Of a DNA stretch of 64,000 nucleotides, positions 51,143-60,027 are shown piece by piece. The first letter of the stretch is position 1, and each line of letters begins with the position of its first letter. A program made the translations under genes and the position numbers. The notes below the pieces were generated by a model, which made no database searches, had not been told where the DNA came from, and worked only from the letters and a program-made list of their open reading frames with translations. Source of the DNA: Winogradskyella thalassocola (lineage in GTDB: Bacteria > Bacteroidota > Bacteroidia > Flavobacteriales > Flavobacteriaceae); assembly GCF_900099995.1 (NCBI RefSeq), contig NZ_FNCZ01000002.1:1-64000 (forward strand). Direction: 5' to 3'.

Positions 51143-52231
51143 TTATTGTTTGATCAATCTTTTTGTTTGCGTACCGACTTCAGAATTTAACTTTACGATA
51201 TAAACACCTTTAGTTAAGTCAGATATATTTAATTTAGATTGGCTTGACGAGATGTTTTGAACCGTAACTTTTTTACCTAAGATGTCATAAACTTCGGCAA
51301 TAATGTCTTGGTTTGATAAAATAGTAACCTCATTACCATTTGCAGGATTAGGAAACAGTTTAATACGATCTTGTTGTACTTCTGCAATAGAAAGATTTTC
51401 CCATCTGTTTTGAGCTTCAGGTCCTCCCCAAATTACAGTAGCTAAATAAGGATTGTCAATAAATGGATTTCTGTTGCCTTGAGCATATTCATTATTAGGG
51501 TTTCCATGATACGCATTTCTAACGTCTTCTAATTCTCCTTCAACTACAGGGTCTTCAGCATTCCATTTTAAAAATAAATCTATCATAGCATCAGGAGTAG
51601 AAGAACTGCTTCCATAACCGACACCTGTTGGTAAACAACGCTCACCATAGCGCAGGTACATGTACATAATAATTCTTGCACAGTCACCTTTCCACTCATC
51701 TCCAGGATACCAGCCACTATTAGTTGTGCCAGATTCACCATTAGAAAATTGACCATCGTTTTTATCTGCAAATTTTAAGCTTCCACGTTGACCGTTTCTT
51801 TGAACATCGCTAGGTCTTAGCATTTGAGCATCAGAGCCAGGACCGGAAGTCCCTAAATTAGGGTTTCCTAAAGATTTAGGATATACATGTTCTCTATTCC
51901 AATCTCCAACACCACCACCGTTATCATACTTTCCTCTAGTTCTATCGGTAGTTATGATGCCATCAGTATCATTATATCCGTATAGTAAAAGTACATTATT
52001 TGAGTTATTTGGATCTAAATCTGTGATTCTTGAAGCATCCCAAATGTCACTATAACTTAAATAGTAGATGTGATTATCTATTGTGACATCAATTAAGTCA
52101 TTTTTTAAGCTAATGCCTGTAGCTGAAAAATCAACGGTACTATAATAAGATTCTAATTCAGTTGGAGGAACTAATTGTGCAAATGCAATTGACGTTACAA
52201 ATGCTAATAATAAAGTGTAAAAGTGTTTCAT
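51143..52231 (-). CDS. secreted endonuclease I with T9SS sorting domain
   Basis: A 362-residue protein with a signal peptide (cleavage near residue 19, AFAQ), then an EndA/NucM-type His-Me finger nuclease domain. The domain has NREHVYPKSLGN (about residues 112-123), LRPSDVQRNGQRG and GDCARIIMYMYLRY. A T9SS type A sorting domain follows (from ~285, IKLFPNPANGNEVTIL). It degrades extracellular DNA or RNA. A paralogue lies next to it, upstream on the same strand, with its own terminator in between. Confidence 0.92.
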   Translation of the reverse strand: MKHFYTLLLAFVTSIAFAQLVPPTELESYYSTVDFSATGISLKNDLIDVTIDNHIYYLSYSDIWDASRITDLDPNNSNNVLLLYGYNDTDGIITTDRTRGKYDNGGGVGDWNREHVYPKSLGNPNLGTSGPGSDAQMLRPSDVQRNGQRGSLKFADKNDGQFSNGESGTTNSGWYPGDEWKGDCARIIMYMYLRYGERCLPTGVGYGSSSSTPDAMIDLFLKWNAEDPVVEGELEDVRNAYHGNPNNEYAQGNRNPFIDNPYLATVIWGGPEAQNRWENLSIAEVQQDRIKLFPNPANGNEVTILSNQDIIAEVYDILGKKVTVQNISSSQSKLNISDLTKGVYIVKLNSEVGTQTKRLIKQ

Positions 52232-52387
52232 TTATTTTTTCGATTTTTTAAGAGTGACAAGTAGAATACGTAGAAACAGAATTCATGAATTTTGTCAATA
52301 ACAAAGGTAGATAAAAATAGAGATTAGTTATTTTTTTAACATCTTTATGGAATGCGCTTCTTTAAGCATTGGTAATGATTGTTTTAA

Positions 52388-52443
52388 CCAAAAAAAAGCA
52401 GTTGCACTTTGATTTCGCTCGGTGAACAACTGCTTTTTTTTTA
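52388..52443 (-). terminator. terminator of the second endonuclease I gene
   Basis: AAAAGCAGTTG pairs with CAACTGCTTTT across a 22-base loop. It is flanked by A and T runs and is positioned after the stop codon of the longer nuclease gene. Confidence 0.7.
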
Positions 52444-52460
52444 ATTAAGAATGCTTTAGT

Positions 52461-54287
52461 TTATTGCTTAATAAGCTTTTTAGTAACGGTAGAATTATCT
52501 TGTGTAACTTTTACAATATAAATTCCTGATTTTAAATTTTGAACGTTTAAGTTACTTGTTTTAGATATCGTTTCGTTTAATACACGCTTTCCTAGAATAT
52601 CAAAAATTTCTATACTTGTGCTAACGTCAGATTTTAAATCTACCGTCAACGTATTTTTAACAGGATTTGGATGAATCTTTACACTAGCAACATTAAAATC
52701 TTCAACATTTAAAGCTGAATAACAGGTATAAGATAAATCATCAAAGACAACTCTATTAGTAATGCCACTATTACCATCTATTACAATAGAAACACTATTT
52801 TCAATATTAATGTTAGGTAACGTAATGGTTTGTTCAGTAGCACTGTAAGCAATTGTACCGACGAACGTTCCGTTGACATTAACATTGAATGTACCGTCAG
52901 AGCCACTAAAGACACGTTTCGTTGTCACTGTAAGCGCTCCAATTCCACCAGAAGTTGTAGGTAGTGTTAACACACCATCTCTTATTGTGATTGCCGCAGT
53001 TGTAGATGTATTAATTACTTGATCAGTCCTAGCTTCTGTAGCACTCCATGTGCCACCTTCGTCACCTGTCCAGCTAACATCTGTATAAGATCCAATAGAG
53101 GTATCTAAATTAGAGAAGGTTTCAGTTAAACAATCAGATCCTCCGATAGTTCCATTATTCGTTGTGGTTTCACAATCTTGATTACTAAATCCGGATTCAT
53201 TGTTTGCGGCATCTTTAGCTTTAACGGTAAAACAATAATTGGTTGAGGCTGTTAAACCCGTTGCAGTAGCCGTTGTGTTACTAGAGTTGAATGCATATGA
53301 ACCGTCAATATATATGTCGTAAGTTACAACTCCAATATTATCGCTAGAAGCTGTCCATGATAAGGCGATGCTATTATCAGTAGGATTAGAAGCTGCTAAA
53401 TTAGTAGGATTTGTTGGTGCTTCAGTATCAGGAGTAGGATTCCAAATTAGATCTGCATATTCTGGGTGATCTACAAACGGATTTGCATTGCCTTGAAAAT
53501 TAAAAGCAGCCTTATTTCTTTCGCGTTCTCTTTGGTCTACAGGGTCGACGTTATTATGCCAATCTAGTAAAACCTCAATGGCCCAAGGAAAAAATACTTG
53601 ATCTTCGGTGCCGTTAAACATATCAAAACTTGTGTAGCCATCAACAGTACTTTCATAACGCGTCGCAAAATAAAGTAGCGCTCTTGCAATGTCGCCTTTA
53701 AACTCATCTATAGGTTCAAAAACAATACCTGAGTACCCAGCCATTGCGCTAGTTCCTCTTTTTGAGCCATTTTCTGATGTTAAATTAACAGATCCGACAT
53801 TACCAAAAGGGTAAGAACCTCTGTAATTGTTAACACGACAATCCGTAGGGATGACGTGGTGAATGTCACTTTGCATTGGGTAATTACTATTAAAAGATGA
53901 TTGTGGAACAATATGTTCTCTATTATAGCAATCACCTTCTGAATTTTGGTTTCCACCTTCATCAACATTGTGAGTAAAATTATATGGATCTGCACCTGTT
54001 GGATTTTCAGAATAAAAATCTAAAACAGTGCCGTCATTTTCATAATTCGTACCACCTGTAACATCAATGTCAGAGTGTGTATCTACATAGCCATTAGAAC
54101 CAGAAACACCAGATCCATCATAAAGTTGATCGTATGTTCTAGCGGTATGTCCATTAGAAATTATACTTTTTAACTGTGTTTTTAAAGTAAAACCAGATAA
54201 ACCATTTGCACTATCGTAATAATTTGAAGGGATTTGAGCAAACCCAATACTTGATACTAATAAAAATAGAATGTAAATATGTTTCAT
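52461..54287 (-). CDS. secreted endonuclease I with fibronectin III and T9SS sorting domains
   Basis: A 608-residue protein. It has a signal peptide (cleavage near residue 18, GFAQ), an endonuclease I domain (about 20-270) with CYNREHIVPQSSFNS, IHHVIPTDCRVNNYRG and KGDIARALLYFATRY, and a fibronectin III domain (~290-375, PTNPTNLAASNPTDNSIALSW). A further all-beta region (385-530) resembling a DUF-type jelly roll is followed by a T9SS sorting domain (from ~535, VKIHPNPVKNTLTVDL). It is the longer paralogue of the nuclease gene downstream. Confidence 0.92.
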   Translation of the reverse strand: MKHIYILFLLVSSIGFAQIPSNYYDSANGLSGFTLKTQLKSIISNGHTARTYDQLYDGSGVSGSNGYVDTHSDIDVTGGTNYENDGTVLDFYSENPTGADPYNFTHNVDEGGNQNSEGDCYNREHIVPQSSFNSNYPMQSDIHHVIPTDCRVNNYRGSYPFGNVGSVNLTSENGSKRGTSAMAGYSGIVFEPIDEFKGDIARALLYFATRYESTVDGYTSFDMFNGTEDQVFFPWAIEVLLDWHNNVDPVDQRERERNKAAFNFQGNANPFVDHPEYADLIWNPTPDTEAPTNPTNLAASNPTDNSIALSWTASSDNIGVVTYDIYIDGSYAFNSSNTTATATGLTASTNYCFTVKAKDAANNESGFSNQDCETTTNNGTIGGSDCLTETFSNLDTSIGSYTDVSWTGDEGGTWSATEARTDQVINTSTTAAITIRDGVLTLPTTSGGIGALTVTTKRVFSGSDGTFNVNVNGTFVGTIAYSATEQTITLPNINIENSVSIVIDGNSGITNRVVFDDLSYTCYSALNVEDFNVASVKIHPNPVKNTLTVDLKSDVSTSIEIFDILGKRVLNETISKTSNLNVQNLKSGIYIVKVTQDNSTVTKKLIKQ

Positions 54288-54313
54288 ATGTCGTAGGGTA
54301 ATAATTTATTTTG

Positions 54314-55552
54314 TTATTTCTTTTCTAAAAGTGCCATATAGAAACCATCAAAACCAGATTTATAAGCTAATATCTTTTTGTCCTTTAAAAGTGTAAATTC
54401 TTTTCCAGTTTCTGTCGTTAAGAATTTTTGAACTTGTTCTTGGTTTTCTGAAGGTAAAACAGAACAGGTTGCATAAACCATTTTTCCGCCAGATTTCACC
54501 ATTTTAGAATATTGCTCTAAAACCTCTTGTTGCGTTTTCTTTATGTTCTCGATGAATTCAGGTTGTAATTTCCATTTGGCATCCGGATTTCGTCTTAAAA
54601 CTCCAAGTCCAGAACACGGTGCATCAATTAATAAACGATCCGCTTTACCATGTAATTTCTTAATAGGCTTAGTAGAATCAATGACTTTCATTTCAATATT
54701 ATGAACCCCATTTCTACGCGCTCTAACTTTTAGTTTCTTCAATTTACTTTCGTAAATATCCATAGCTATAAGTTGTCCTTTGTTCTCCATTAAAGAGGCT
54801 AAATGCAATGTTTTACCACCAGCACCTGCACAAACATCAACCACTTTCATTCCTGGTTTAACATCTAAATAGTCAGCCACTAACTGTGATGATGCATCTT
54901 GTACTTCAAACCAACCATTTTTAAATGCTTCTGTAACAAAAACGTTAGCACGTTCTTTTAATTTTAAAGCTGAAGGGTGATTTGGTAAAAATTCAGTCTC
55001 AATATCTTCAGACTGTAACTTCAGTTGTAAATCTGTTTTGTTAGTTTTAAGTGTATTAACTCTTAGTATAACATCAGCTTGCTCGTTTTGCATGGCCATC
55101 TCCTTAGTCCATTCGGCTTCACCTAATTCTTTTACACCTAATTCGTCAATCCAATCTGGTATAGACTCTTTGAATTTTCTAATTTTAGACAATTCATCAA
55201 AACGACCTTTAATTTTTCGAGATGGAGTATCAGTAAAATATTTCCAATCTGGTAATTTGATACCTTTTAAGGTCGCCCAAACGGCAAATATTCTCCAAAG
55301 ATTATCTCTATCGTATGGTGCTTTAACATCTGCTATTTCTGCATAAAGTCTTTGGTAACGTACAATAGTATAAACGGTTTCTGCAACAAAACCTCTGTCT
55401 CTGCTTCCCCAACGTTTATCGCGTTTTAGTAATTGTTGTATAACTTTATCAGCATATTCACCTTCATTAAAAACAAGGTGTAATCCGTCAATTACGGCAA
55501 AGCATAAATTTCTGTGTAATCTCATATTAGGTCTTCTGTTTTGAGTATTCAT
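54314..55552 (-). CDS. RsmB/NOP2-type rRNA cytosine methyltransferase
   Basis: A 412-residue RsmB/NOP2-type SAM methyltransferase. The N-terminal helical NusB-like region is followed by the SAM-binding motif VVDVCAGAGGKTLHLASLM (about 225-245), the DAPCSGLGVLRRNPD motif (near 305) and the catalytic Cys in YATCSVLPSENQEQV (near 360). It methylates cytosine C5 in 16S rRNA or tRNA. A longer frame starts at TTG 55576; ATG at 55552 is used, and ATG at 55525 (MRLHRNLCFAV) is an equally plausible start. Confidence 0.92.
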   Translation of the reverse strand: MNTQNRRPNMRLHRNLCFAVIDGLHLVFNEGEYADKVIQQLLKRDKRWGSRDRGFVAETVYTIVRYQRLYAEIADVKAPYDRDNLWRIFAVWATLKGIKLPDWKYFTDTPSRKIKGRFDELSKIRKFKESIPDWIDELGVKELGEAEWTKEMAMQNEQADVILRVNTLKTNKTDLQLKLQSEDIETEFLPNHPSALKLKERANVFVTEAFKNGWFEVQDASSQLVADYLDVKPGMKVVDVCAGAGGKTLHLASLMENKGQLIAMDIYESKLKKLKVRARRNGVHNIEMKVIDSTKPIKKLHGKADRLLIDAPCSGLGVLRRNPDAKWKLQPEFIENIKKTQQEVLEQYSKMVKSGGKMVYATCSVLPSENQEQVQKFLTTETGKEFTLLKDKKILAYKSGFDGFYMALLEKK

Positions 55553-55663
55553 TTTGCAGTAGTTTAATCTCTGCAAAAAAGAACATACAAAGGTAAGAGA
55601 AAAGTTTAAGAGTATAAGGTTTTATTGTAAAGTGTTATCTTTTAAAAAATTATTAATATGTTC

Positions 55664-55693
55664 CGCAAGTTTTTTTTAGTAACCGCATCTAAA
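55664..55693 (+). promoter_or_regulatory. ECF sigma promoter, site A (sigma gene)
   Basis: CCGCAAGTTT at 55664-55672 and CATCTAAA at 55686-55693, separated by 13 bases. First of five copies of the motif GC(A/G)CAAGTTT-N13-CATCTAAA, here 32 bases before the TTG start of the sigma gene. Autoregulation is implied. Confidence 0.8.
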
Positions 55694-55725
55694 CTAAATT
55701 AGCACCTATTAATCAACAGTATTTT

Positions 55726-56304
55726 TTGAACGAAACCGAATTCATACAAGAATTAAAATTAAAAAGCACATCAGCTCACAGCCAACTGTTGGATAAATTT
55801 CAACAGAAGGTGTTTAGTACTTGTATTTCGTTTGTGCCTAATAGAGAAGATGCTGAAGATATAGCGCAAGATGTTTTTGTGGAAGTTTTTAAATCGATTG
55901 ATAAATTTAAAGGGGATTCAAAATTATCGACTTGGATTTATAGAATTACAACGAACAAATGCTTAGAATTTATACGAAAGAAGTCTACTAAAAAGCGTTT
56001 TGCTTTTTTACAATCTATAACAGGAAACGCCATTCCCATAGACAAAACGGATTATTTTACAGAAATGAATCATCCCGGAATTTTACTGGAGAACAAAGAG
56101 TTGAATGCCACTTTATTTAAAGCGATTAATGGTTTGCCCGAAAGTCAGACTGTGGTATTTACACTTCATAAAATTGATGGTAAAAGTTATCAGGAAATCG
56201 CGGACATTACCAAACGTAGTTTGTCTTCTGTTGAATCTATAATGTTTAGAGCAAAAAAGAATTTACAAAACACACTAGAAAACTATTATAAAAATGAATA
56301 TTAG
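55726..56304 (+). CDS. ECF sigma factor controlling the EF-hand/CotH/YHYH island
   Basis: A 192-residue sigma factor. Region 2 is NREDAEDIAQDVFVEVFKSID with KLSTWIYRITTNKCLEFIR, and region 4 is LPESQTVVFTLHKIDGKSYQEIADI with SSVESIMFRAKKNLQN. The start is a TTG at 55726, since the next ATG lies far inside. The promoter motif in front is repeated before four other transcription units to the right. A small membrane protein and a CnrX-like sensor follow, as in CnrH-CnrY-CnrX, so this is most likely a metal- or envelope-responsive sigma factor (inference). Confidence 0.93.
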   Translation: MNETEFIQELKLKSTSAHSQLLDKFQQKVFSTCISFVPNREDAEDIAQDVFVEVFKSIDKFKGDSKLSTWIYRITTNKCLEFIRKKSTKKRFAFLQSITGNAIPIDKTDYFTEMNHPGILLENKELNATLFKAINGLPESQTVVFTLHKIDGKSYQEIADITKRSLSSVESIMFRAKKNLQNTLENYYKNEY

Positions 56305-56334
56305 CACAAGTTTTTTTAAACTTTTGCATCTAAA
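56304..56334 (+). promoter_or_regulatory. ECF sigma promoter, site B (anti-sigma gene)
   Basis: GCACAAGTTT at 56304-56313 and CATCTAAA at 56327-56334, spacing identical to site A. It lies just at the sigma stop codon and would give the downstream anti-sigma/sensor genes their own promoter, with a leader of about 110 bases. Confidence 0.8.
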
Positions 56335-56449
56335 GATATAATTATCAATGTTTGTTCAAAATGTCATTAGCCGACGGAATGATTTATAAAGAACAACAAA
56401 TGTCTGTAAAAAGACAAATAAGTATAAACACATTAAATCTAATGTAGAA

Positions 56450-56746
56450 ATGAATAAAAAAGTAAAAGACACCTTTGATTCTATCGCGTCTATTGAGGAG
56501 GTTAAAGTGTCTCCGTTTTTTAAGGAAAACGTAATGCATCAAATTCGTAATGTCTCAGAAGACATACAAGACGCAACTTGGTCGTGGTTAACTCCTAAGC
56601 TACAATTGGCAACATTAGTTTGTGTTGTGGTTTTAAATCTAGTCGCATTCAATAATCTTAAGAAAACAAATTATGATGAGAATGTTAGTAGTTTTGCAGA
56701 ATCTTATGGGTTATCTACAAGTACAGAAACTTCTTTAATAGATTAA
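56450..56746 (+). CDS. small membrane anti-sigma candidate (CnrY-like size)
   Basis: A 98-residue protein: a cytoplasmic N-terminal ~50 residues rich in charges (DTFDSIASIEEVKVSPFFKENV), then one membrane helix (about 52-66, LATLVCVVVLNLVAF), then a short outer tail. Size and topology match CnrY-type anti-sigmas, and the position between the sigma and sensor genes supports that role. No sequence motif proves it. Two bases separate it from the next gene. Confidence 0.6.
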   Translation: MNKKVKDTFDSIASIEEVKVSPFFKENVMHQIRNVSEDIQDATWSWLTPKLQLATLVCVVVLNLVAFNNLKKTNYDENVSSFAESYGLSTSTETSLID

Positions 56747-56748
56747 TT

Positions 56749-57252
56749 ATGAAGAAAAATGTAATATTATATGTGCTACTTGTGTTTCTTATCGTTGTTA
56801 ATGGTTTTTTCTTGTTTAATTACATAGGAAATACTAGCGGTAACAACATGAATGAGCCACAACGAAATAGAAATTTTATAGTTAAAGAGCTCGGATTTAA
56901 TAAAGCGCAATTAGAAGAATTTAAAGAAAAGAGTAAAGGTCATCATAAAACTATGATGCGTTTGTCTGATGAGGTTAAGGAATTAAAAGATGTACTCTTC
57001 AGTAAATTGTCTGATGATTTTGTAGATGAATCCGTAATTGATTCTATTTCAGGATTAATTTGTGAAAAGGAAAAAGTAAAAGAAAAAGAAGTCTTTTATC
57101 ATTTTAAAATGATTCAAGAATTATCTAACGATACCCAAAAAGAAAAATTCAAAACGATAATAATGGATGCGCTACGCCAAGATGAGCAAGGGCAAAGACC
57201 ACCTCCGCCAAGAGATGGTGAAGGGCATAGACCACCTCCAAGAAATCCATAA
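56749..57252 (+). CDS. periplasmic sensor of the CnrX/Spy-like type
   Basis: A 167-residue protein with an N-terminal anchor (VILYVLLVFLIVVNGFFLFNYIG) and a helical hairpin domain: FIVKELGFNKAQLEEFKEKSK, the His/Met-rich GHHKTMMRLSDEV (about residues 63-75), and FYHFKMIQEL further on. The C-terminal tail is Pro-rich (QGQRPPPPRDGEGHRPPPRNP). The layout is that of 'periplasmic heavy metal sensor' or Spy/CpxP proteins, with candidate metal ligands His and Met. It follows the anti-sigma candidate by two bases. The metal is unknown. Confidence 0.72.
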   Translation: MKKNVILYVLLVFLIVVNGFFLFNYIGNTSGNNMNEPQRNRNFIVKELGFNKAQLEEFKEKSKGHHKTMMRLSDEVKELKDVLFSKLSDDFVDESVIDSISGLICEKEKVKEKEVFYHFKMIQELSNDTQKEKFKTIIMDALRQDEQGQRPPPPRDGEGHRPPPRNP

Positions 57253-57262
57253 TTATTAAATA

Positions 57263-57302
57263 CACTATAAAAGACCTTCAGTAATTGAGGGTCTTTTTTT
57301 TG
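57263..57302 (+). terminator. terminator of the sigma/anti-sigma/sensor operon
   Basis: AAAAGACCTTCA-GTAAT-TGAGGGTCTTTTTTTTT, a strong stem with a T run right behind the sensor gene. Confidence 0.85.
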
Positions 57303-57323
57303 TGTTTTTTTTAACAAGGATGC

Positions 57324-57354
57324 GCACAAGTTTAAGGAGAGAAGCTCATCTAAA
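57324..57354 (+). promoter_or_regulatory. ECF sigma promoter, site C (EF-hand/CotH operon)
   Basis: GCACAAGTTT at 57324-57333 and CATCTAAA at 57347-57354, 20 bases from CAAGT to CATCT as in the other sites. The ATG of the EF-hand gene lies 26 bases downstream. Confidence 0.8.
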
Positions 57355-57380
57355 GGTATATAATCTTAAAACAAATACTT

Positions 57381-57668
57381 ATGAAAAAGCACACATTTAA
57401 AACAGTAATGTTAACATTTGGAATCGCAATTTTTATGTCGAATTCTGTTTTCGGTCAAACGGGTAATAAGCAGGATAGAAAAAAACCACCAACATTTAAA
57501 GAATTAATAAAAGAGATGGATGCAAATGAAGATGGCAAATTGTCTAAATCAGAGATAAAGGGGCCTTTAAAAGAGCATTTTTCTGAAATAGATACTGATG
57601 AGGATGGTTTTATCTCAGAAAAGGAATTTGACAAAGCACCAAAGCCAGAACGAAAGGAAAGAAACTAA
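57381..57668 (+). CDS. secreted EF-hand pair protein
   Basis: A 95-residue protein with a signal peptide (cleavage near residue 26, VFGQ) and two EF-hand loops: DANEDGKLSKSE (about 49-60) and DTDEDGFISEKE (73-84). The loops fit the DxDxDG pattern for calcium. The module is nearly repeated in the C-terminus of the YHYH protein at 60.6 kb. First gene of the transcript from site C, followed by the CotH gene. Confidence 0.85.
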   Translation: MKKHTFKTVMLTFGIAIFMSNSVFGQTGNKQDRKKPPTFKELIKEMDANEDGKLSKSEIKGPLKEHFSEIDTDEDGFISEKEFDKAPKPERKERN

Positions 57669-57709
57669 TCTGCATAAATTAAAACTAACACAATAAAACT
57701 TAGATAAAT

Positions 57710-59146
57710 ATGAAGGACGTTAAAAACAAATTAAGTGTGTTATATATCGCATTATTATTTAGTATGTCTATAGTAACTTTTAATGCATGTAGTAATGATG
57801 ATGACGCAACAGAAACTGAAGAGGTAGGTGGAGTAGACGTCGATGATACGGATTTTGAAGCTACAGATTGGACTACAGAAACACATAGTAAAGATGCTGA
57901 TCCAAATTTTGATGAAGTCTTTGAAGATACTGCTGTAAAACGACTAGATATTGTTATTACTGAAGCACGTTGGCAGACCATGTTAAATGACATGACTGAT
58001 TTATATGGCACATTTGGAACGAGTTCAGGAGGTCCTGGAGGTCCAAACGACTTAGTGGAAGTCGATGAGGATCCTGTTTTTGTACCTGCAGAAGTGTTTT
58101 ATAATGGGAAAGAATGGTATAGAGTTGGTGTGCGTTTTAAAGGGAATTCTAGTCTACAATCTAGCTGGTCTAATGGGATATTGAAACTATCTTTTAAATT
58201 AGATTTTGACGAATATGAAGATGATTACCCTCAGATCGATAACCAGCGTTTTTATGGCTTTAAAAAATTAAGTCTGAAAAATAATTATAACGACAAATCG
58301 ATGTTACGAGAAAAAGTAGCAGGAGACGTATTTAGAAATGCAGGTTTGGCAGGTTCTCACACCGCTTTTTATACGGTATATGTAGATCATGGAGATGGAC
58401 CAACATACTTCGGACTTTATACAATGGTTGAAGAAGTTGATGATACCGTTTTAGACACTCAGTTTTCTGATGATGACGGAAACTTGTATAAGCCAGATGG
58501 TGATGGAGCAAGTTTTGCCTATGGTTCGTTTACAGAAGATGTCTTTGTTAAGAAAACAAATGAAGACGATAACGATTGGTCAGACATCCAAAGTTTATTT
58601 TCAGCGTTACACGATGATGTAAGAACAACGGATGCTTCAACATGGAGAACGAACTTAGAAACCGTATTTGATACGGATACATTTTTAAAGTATTTAGCAA
58701 CAAATACAGTGATTCAGAATTGGGATACTTACGGTAGAATGACACATAATTATTTTCTTTACAACAATCCTGATACGAGTAAATTAACTTGGATTCCTTG
58801 GGATAATAATGAAGCATTACAAGAAGGAAATAATTTAGGTGTATTGCCTTTGGATTTTTCAGGATTAAGTAGTGAAGAGTGGCCATTAATAGGTTACATC
58901 TATCAAGATGAGGTTTATAAAGCACAATACGATTCTTATCTTCAAGAGGTGGTGAATGGTGCATTTAATGTCAATACTATTCAATCGCAGTATGCAACAT
59001 ATTCAACTTTAATAGAGCCTTATGCAACGTCAGAACTCACAGGTTATACATTTTTAAATAGTAGTTCAGATTTTCAAGCGGCCGTTAATGAGTTAAATAC
59101 ACATGTGGTTTCTCGGGCAGATGCGGTAAGTAATTATATAAATTAA
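57710..59146 (+). CDS. CotH kinase-family lipoprotein
   Basis: A 478-residue lipoprotein (lipobox FNAC, Cys27, then an acidic linker). The CotH domain shows RLDIVITEARWQTMLNDM, the Gly/nucleotide-binding-like region VRFKGNSSLQSSWSNGILKLSFKLDF, FYGFKKLSLKNNYNDKSMLREKV, FGLYTMVEEVD, and LYKPDGDGASFAYG. The closing region is LTWIPWDNNEAL. CotH proteins from spore formers are secreted protein kinases, and bacterial relatives of other phyla are untested. It is cotranscribed with an EF-hand protein from site C. Confidence 0.87.
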   Translation: MKDVKNKLSVLYIALLFSMSIVTFNACSNDDDATETEEVGGVDVDDTDFEATDWTTETHSKDADPNFDEVFEDTAVKRLDIVITEARWQTMLNDMTDLYGTFGTSSGGPGGPNDLVEVDEDPVFVPAEVFYNGKEWYRVGVRFKGNSSLQSSWSNGILKLSFKLDFDEYEDDYPQIDNQRFYGFKKLSLKNNYNDKSMLREKVAGDVFRNAGLAGSHTAFYTVYVDHGDGPTYFGLYTMVEEVDDTVLDTQFSDDDGNLYKPDGDGASFAYGSFTEDVFVKKTNEDDNDWSDIQSLFSALHDDVRTTDASTWRTNLETVFDTDTFLKYLATNTVIQNWDTYGRMTHNYFLYNNPDTSKLTWIPWDNNEALQEGNNLGVLPLDFSGLSSEEWPLIGYIYQDEVYKAQYDSYLQEVVNGAFNVNTIQSQYATYSTLIEPYATSELTGYTFLNSSSDFQAAVNELNTHVVSRADAVSNYIN

Positions 59147-59181
59147 TAGATAGGTTTTTTTGATTGATTTGGTTGTTTATT

Positions 59182-59218
59182 AAAGGCTTCGTGAGAGATT
59201 GCGAAGCTTTTTTTTTTA
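59182..59218 (+). terminator. terminator of the EF-hand/CotH operon
   Basis: GCTTCG-TGAGAGATTG-CGAAGC followed by T9, behind the CotH gene. Confidence 0.8.
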
Positions 59219-59261
59219 TTCAAGAATAAAAGGATAAGACTTATAATTTAGAATTGGTGAT

Positions 59262-60014
59262 ATGAGATTATTTAGAAAAATTAGAAAGAAATTATTGATT
59301 TCAGGTAAATTCAAAAGTTATGTGGTTTATGCGCTTGGAGAGATTTTACTTATTGTTATTGGTGTTCTGATAGCTTGGAAAATTAACAATTTAAACGAAT
59401 TAAGAAAGAATAGAATTGTAGAAGTAAAAATATACGAATCTTTACATGAAGAGCTAAATTCAAACTTAGTGCTTTTAGATTCTTCCATTGCTAGTTATAC
59501 TAAAAACAGGGAAGCCATAGAAGCGACTATAGATCTCATTATGAAAGCGCAAGAAGACCAGTTGGGAACAGATGAAAGAAATGCAATTATTAATGTCGAT
59601 TATAAACCAACACAACTGCATACAGGTGCTATAAATTCAGTGAATACAACTAATAAATTTGAGTTTATAGAAGGTGTGTTGTTGAAAAATTTAATTGCAG
59701 CCTATCCTAATGAATTAGACAATTTTGAAAATCAAGAAGCAAAAATCAAGAACATCATTGTTAACCGATTACAGCCTGCGATAGAAAAGTATGTATCGTT
59801 GATTGATATTCTTACGAAGCGTGAATTTAATTTAAACAAACTACAAACATTTTCTGTGAAATCTAATTATGCTCAGTTGCTTCAAAGTAGAGAATATCAG
59901 AACTGTTTGGTAGATCGGTTATTACAAACTGAAATTCAATTAACAAATGCTATAAGTTTAAGAGAAAAAACGCAAATCATGGCGTTTCAGTTACATAAAG
60001 AACTCTCAAATTAA
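59262..60014 (+). CDS. DUF6090-like membrane protein
   Basis: A 250-residue protein with an N-terminal basic segment and one membrane helix in the pattern GKFKSYVVYALGEILLIVIGVLIAWKINNLNE (about 15-46), which is the DUF6090-type signature. A long helical region follows (about 50-250, charged, likely coiled coil). The function is unknown. No sigma-type promoter motif was found directly in front, so its place in the regulon is uncertain although it lies inside the island. Confidence 0.75.
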   Translation: MRLFRKIRKKLLISGKFKSYVVYALGEILLIVIGVLIAWKINNLNELRKNRIVEVKIYESLHEELNSNLVLLDSSIASYTKNREAIEATIDLIMKAQEDQLGTDERNAIINVDYKPTQLHTGAINSVNTTNKFEFIEGVLLKNLIAAYPNELDNFENQEAKIKNIIVNRLQPAIEKYVSLIDILTKREFNLNKLQTFSVKSNYAQLLQSREYQNCLVDRLLQTEIQLTNAISLREKTQIMAFQLHKELSN

Positions 60015-60027
60015 TTTTTAAAAAGTA

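Noticed and set aside
58548..58964. minus-strand frame within the CotH gene
   Set aside because: It is antisense to a coherent CotH domain and shows no recognisable motif.
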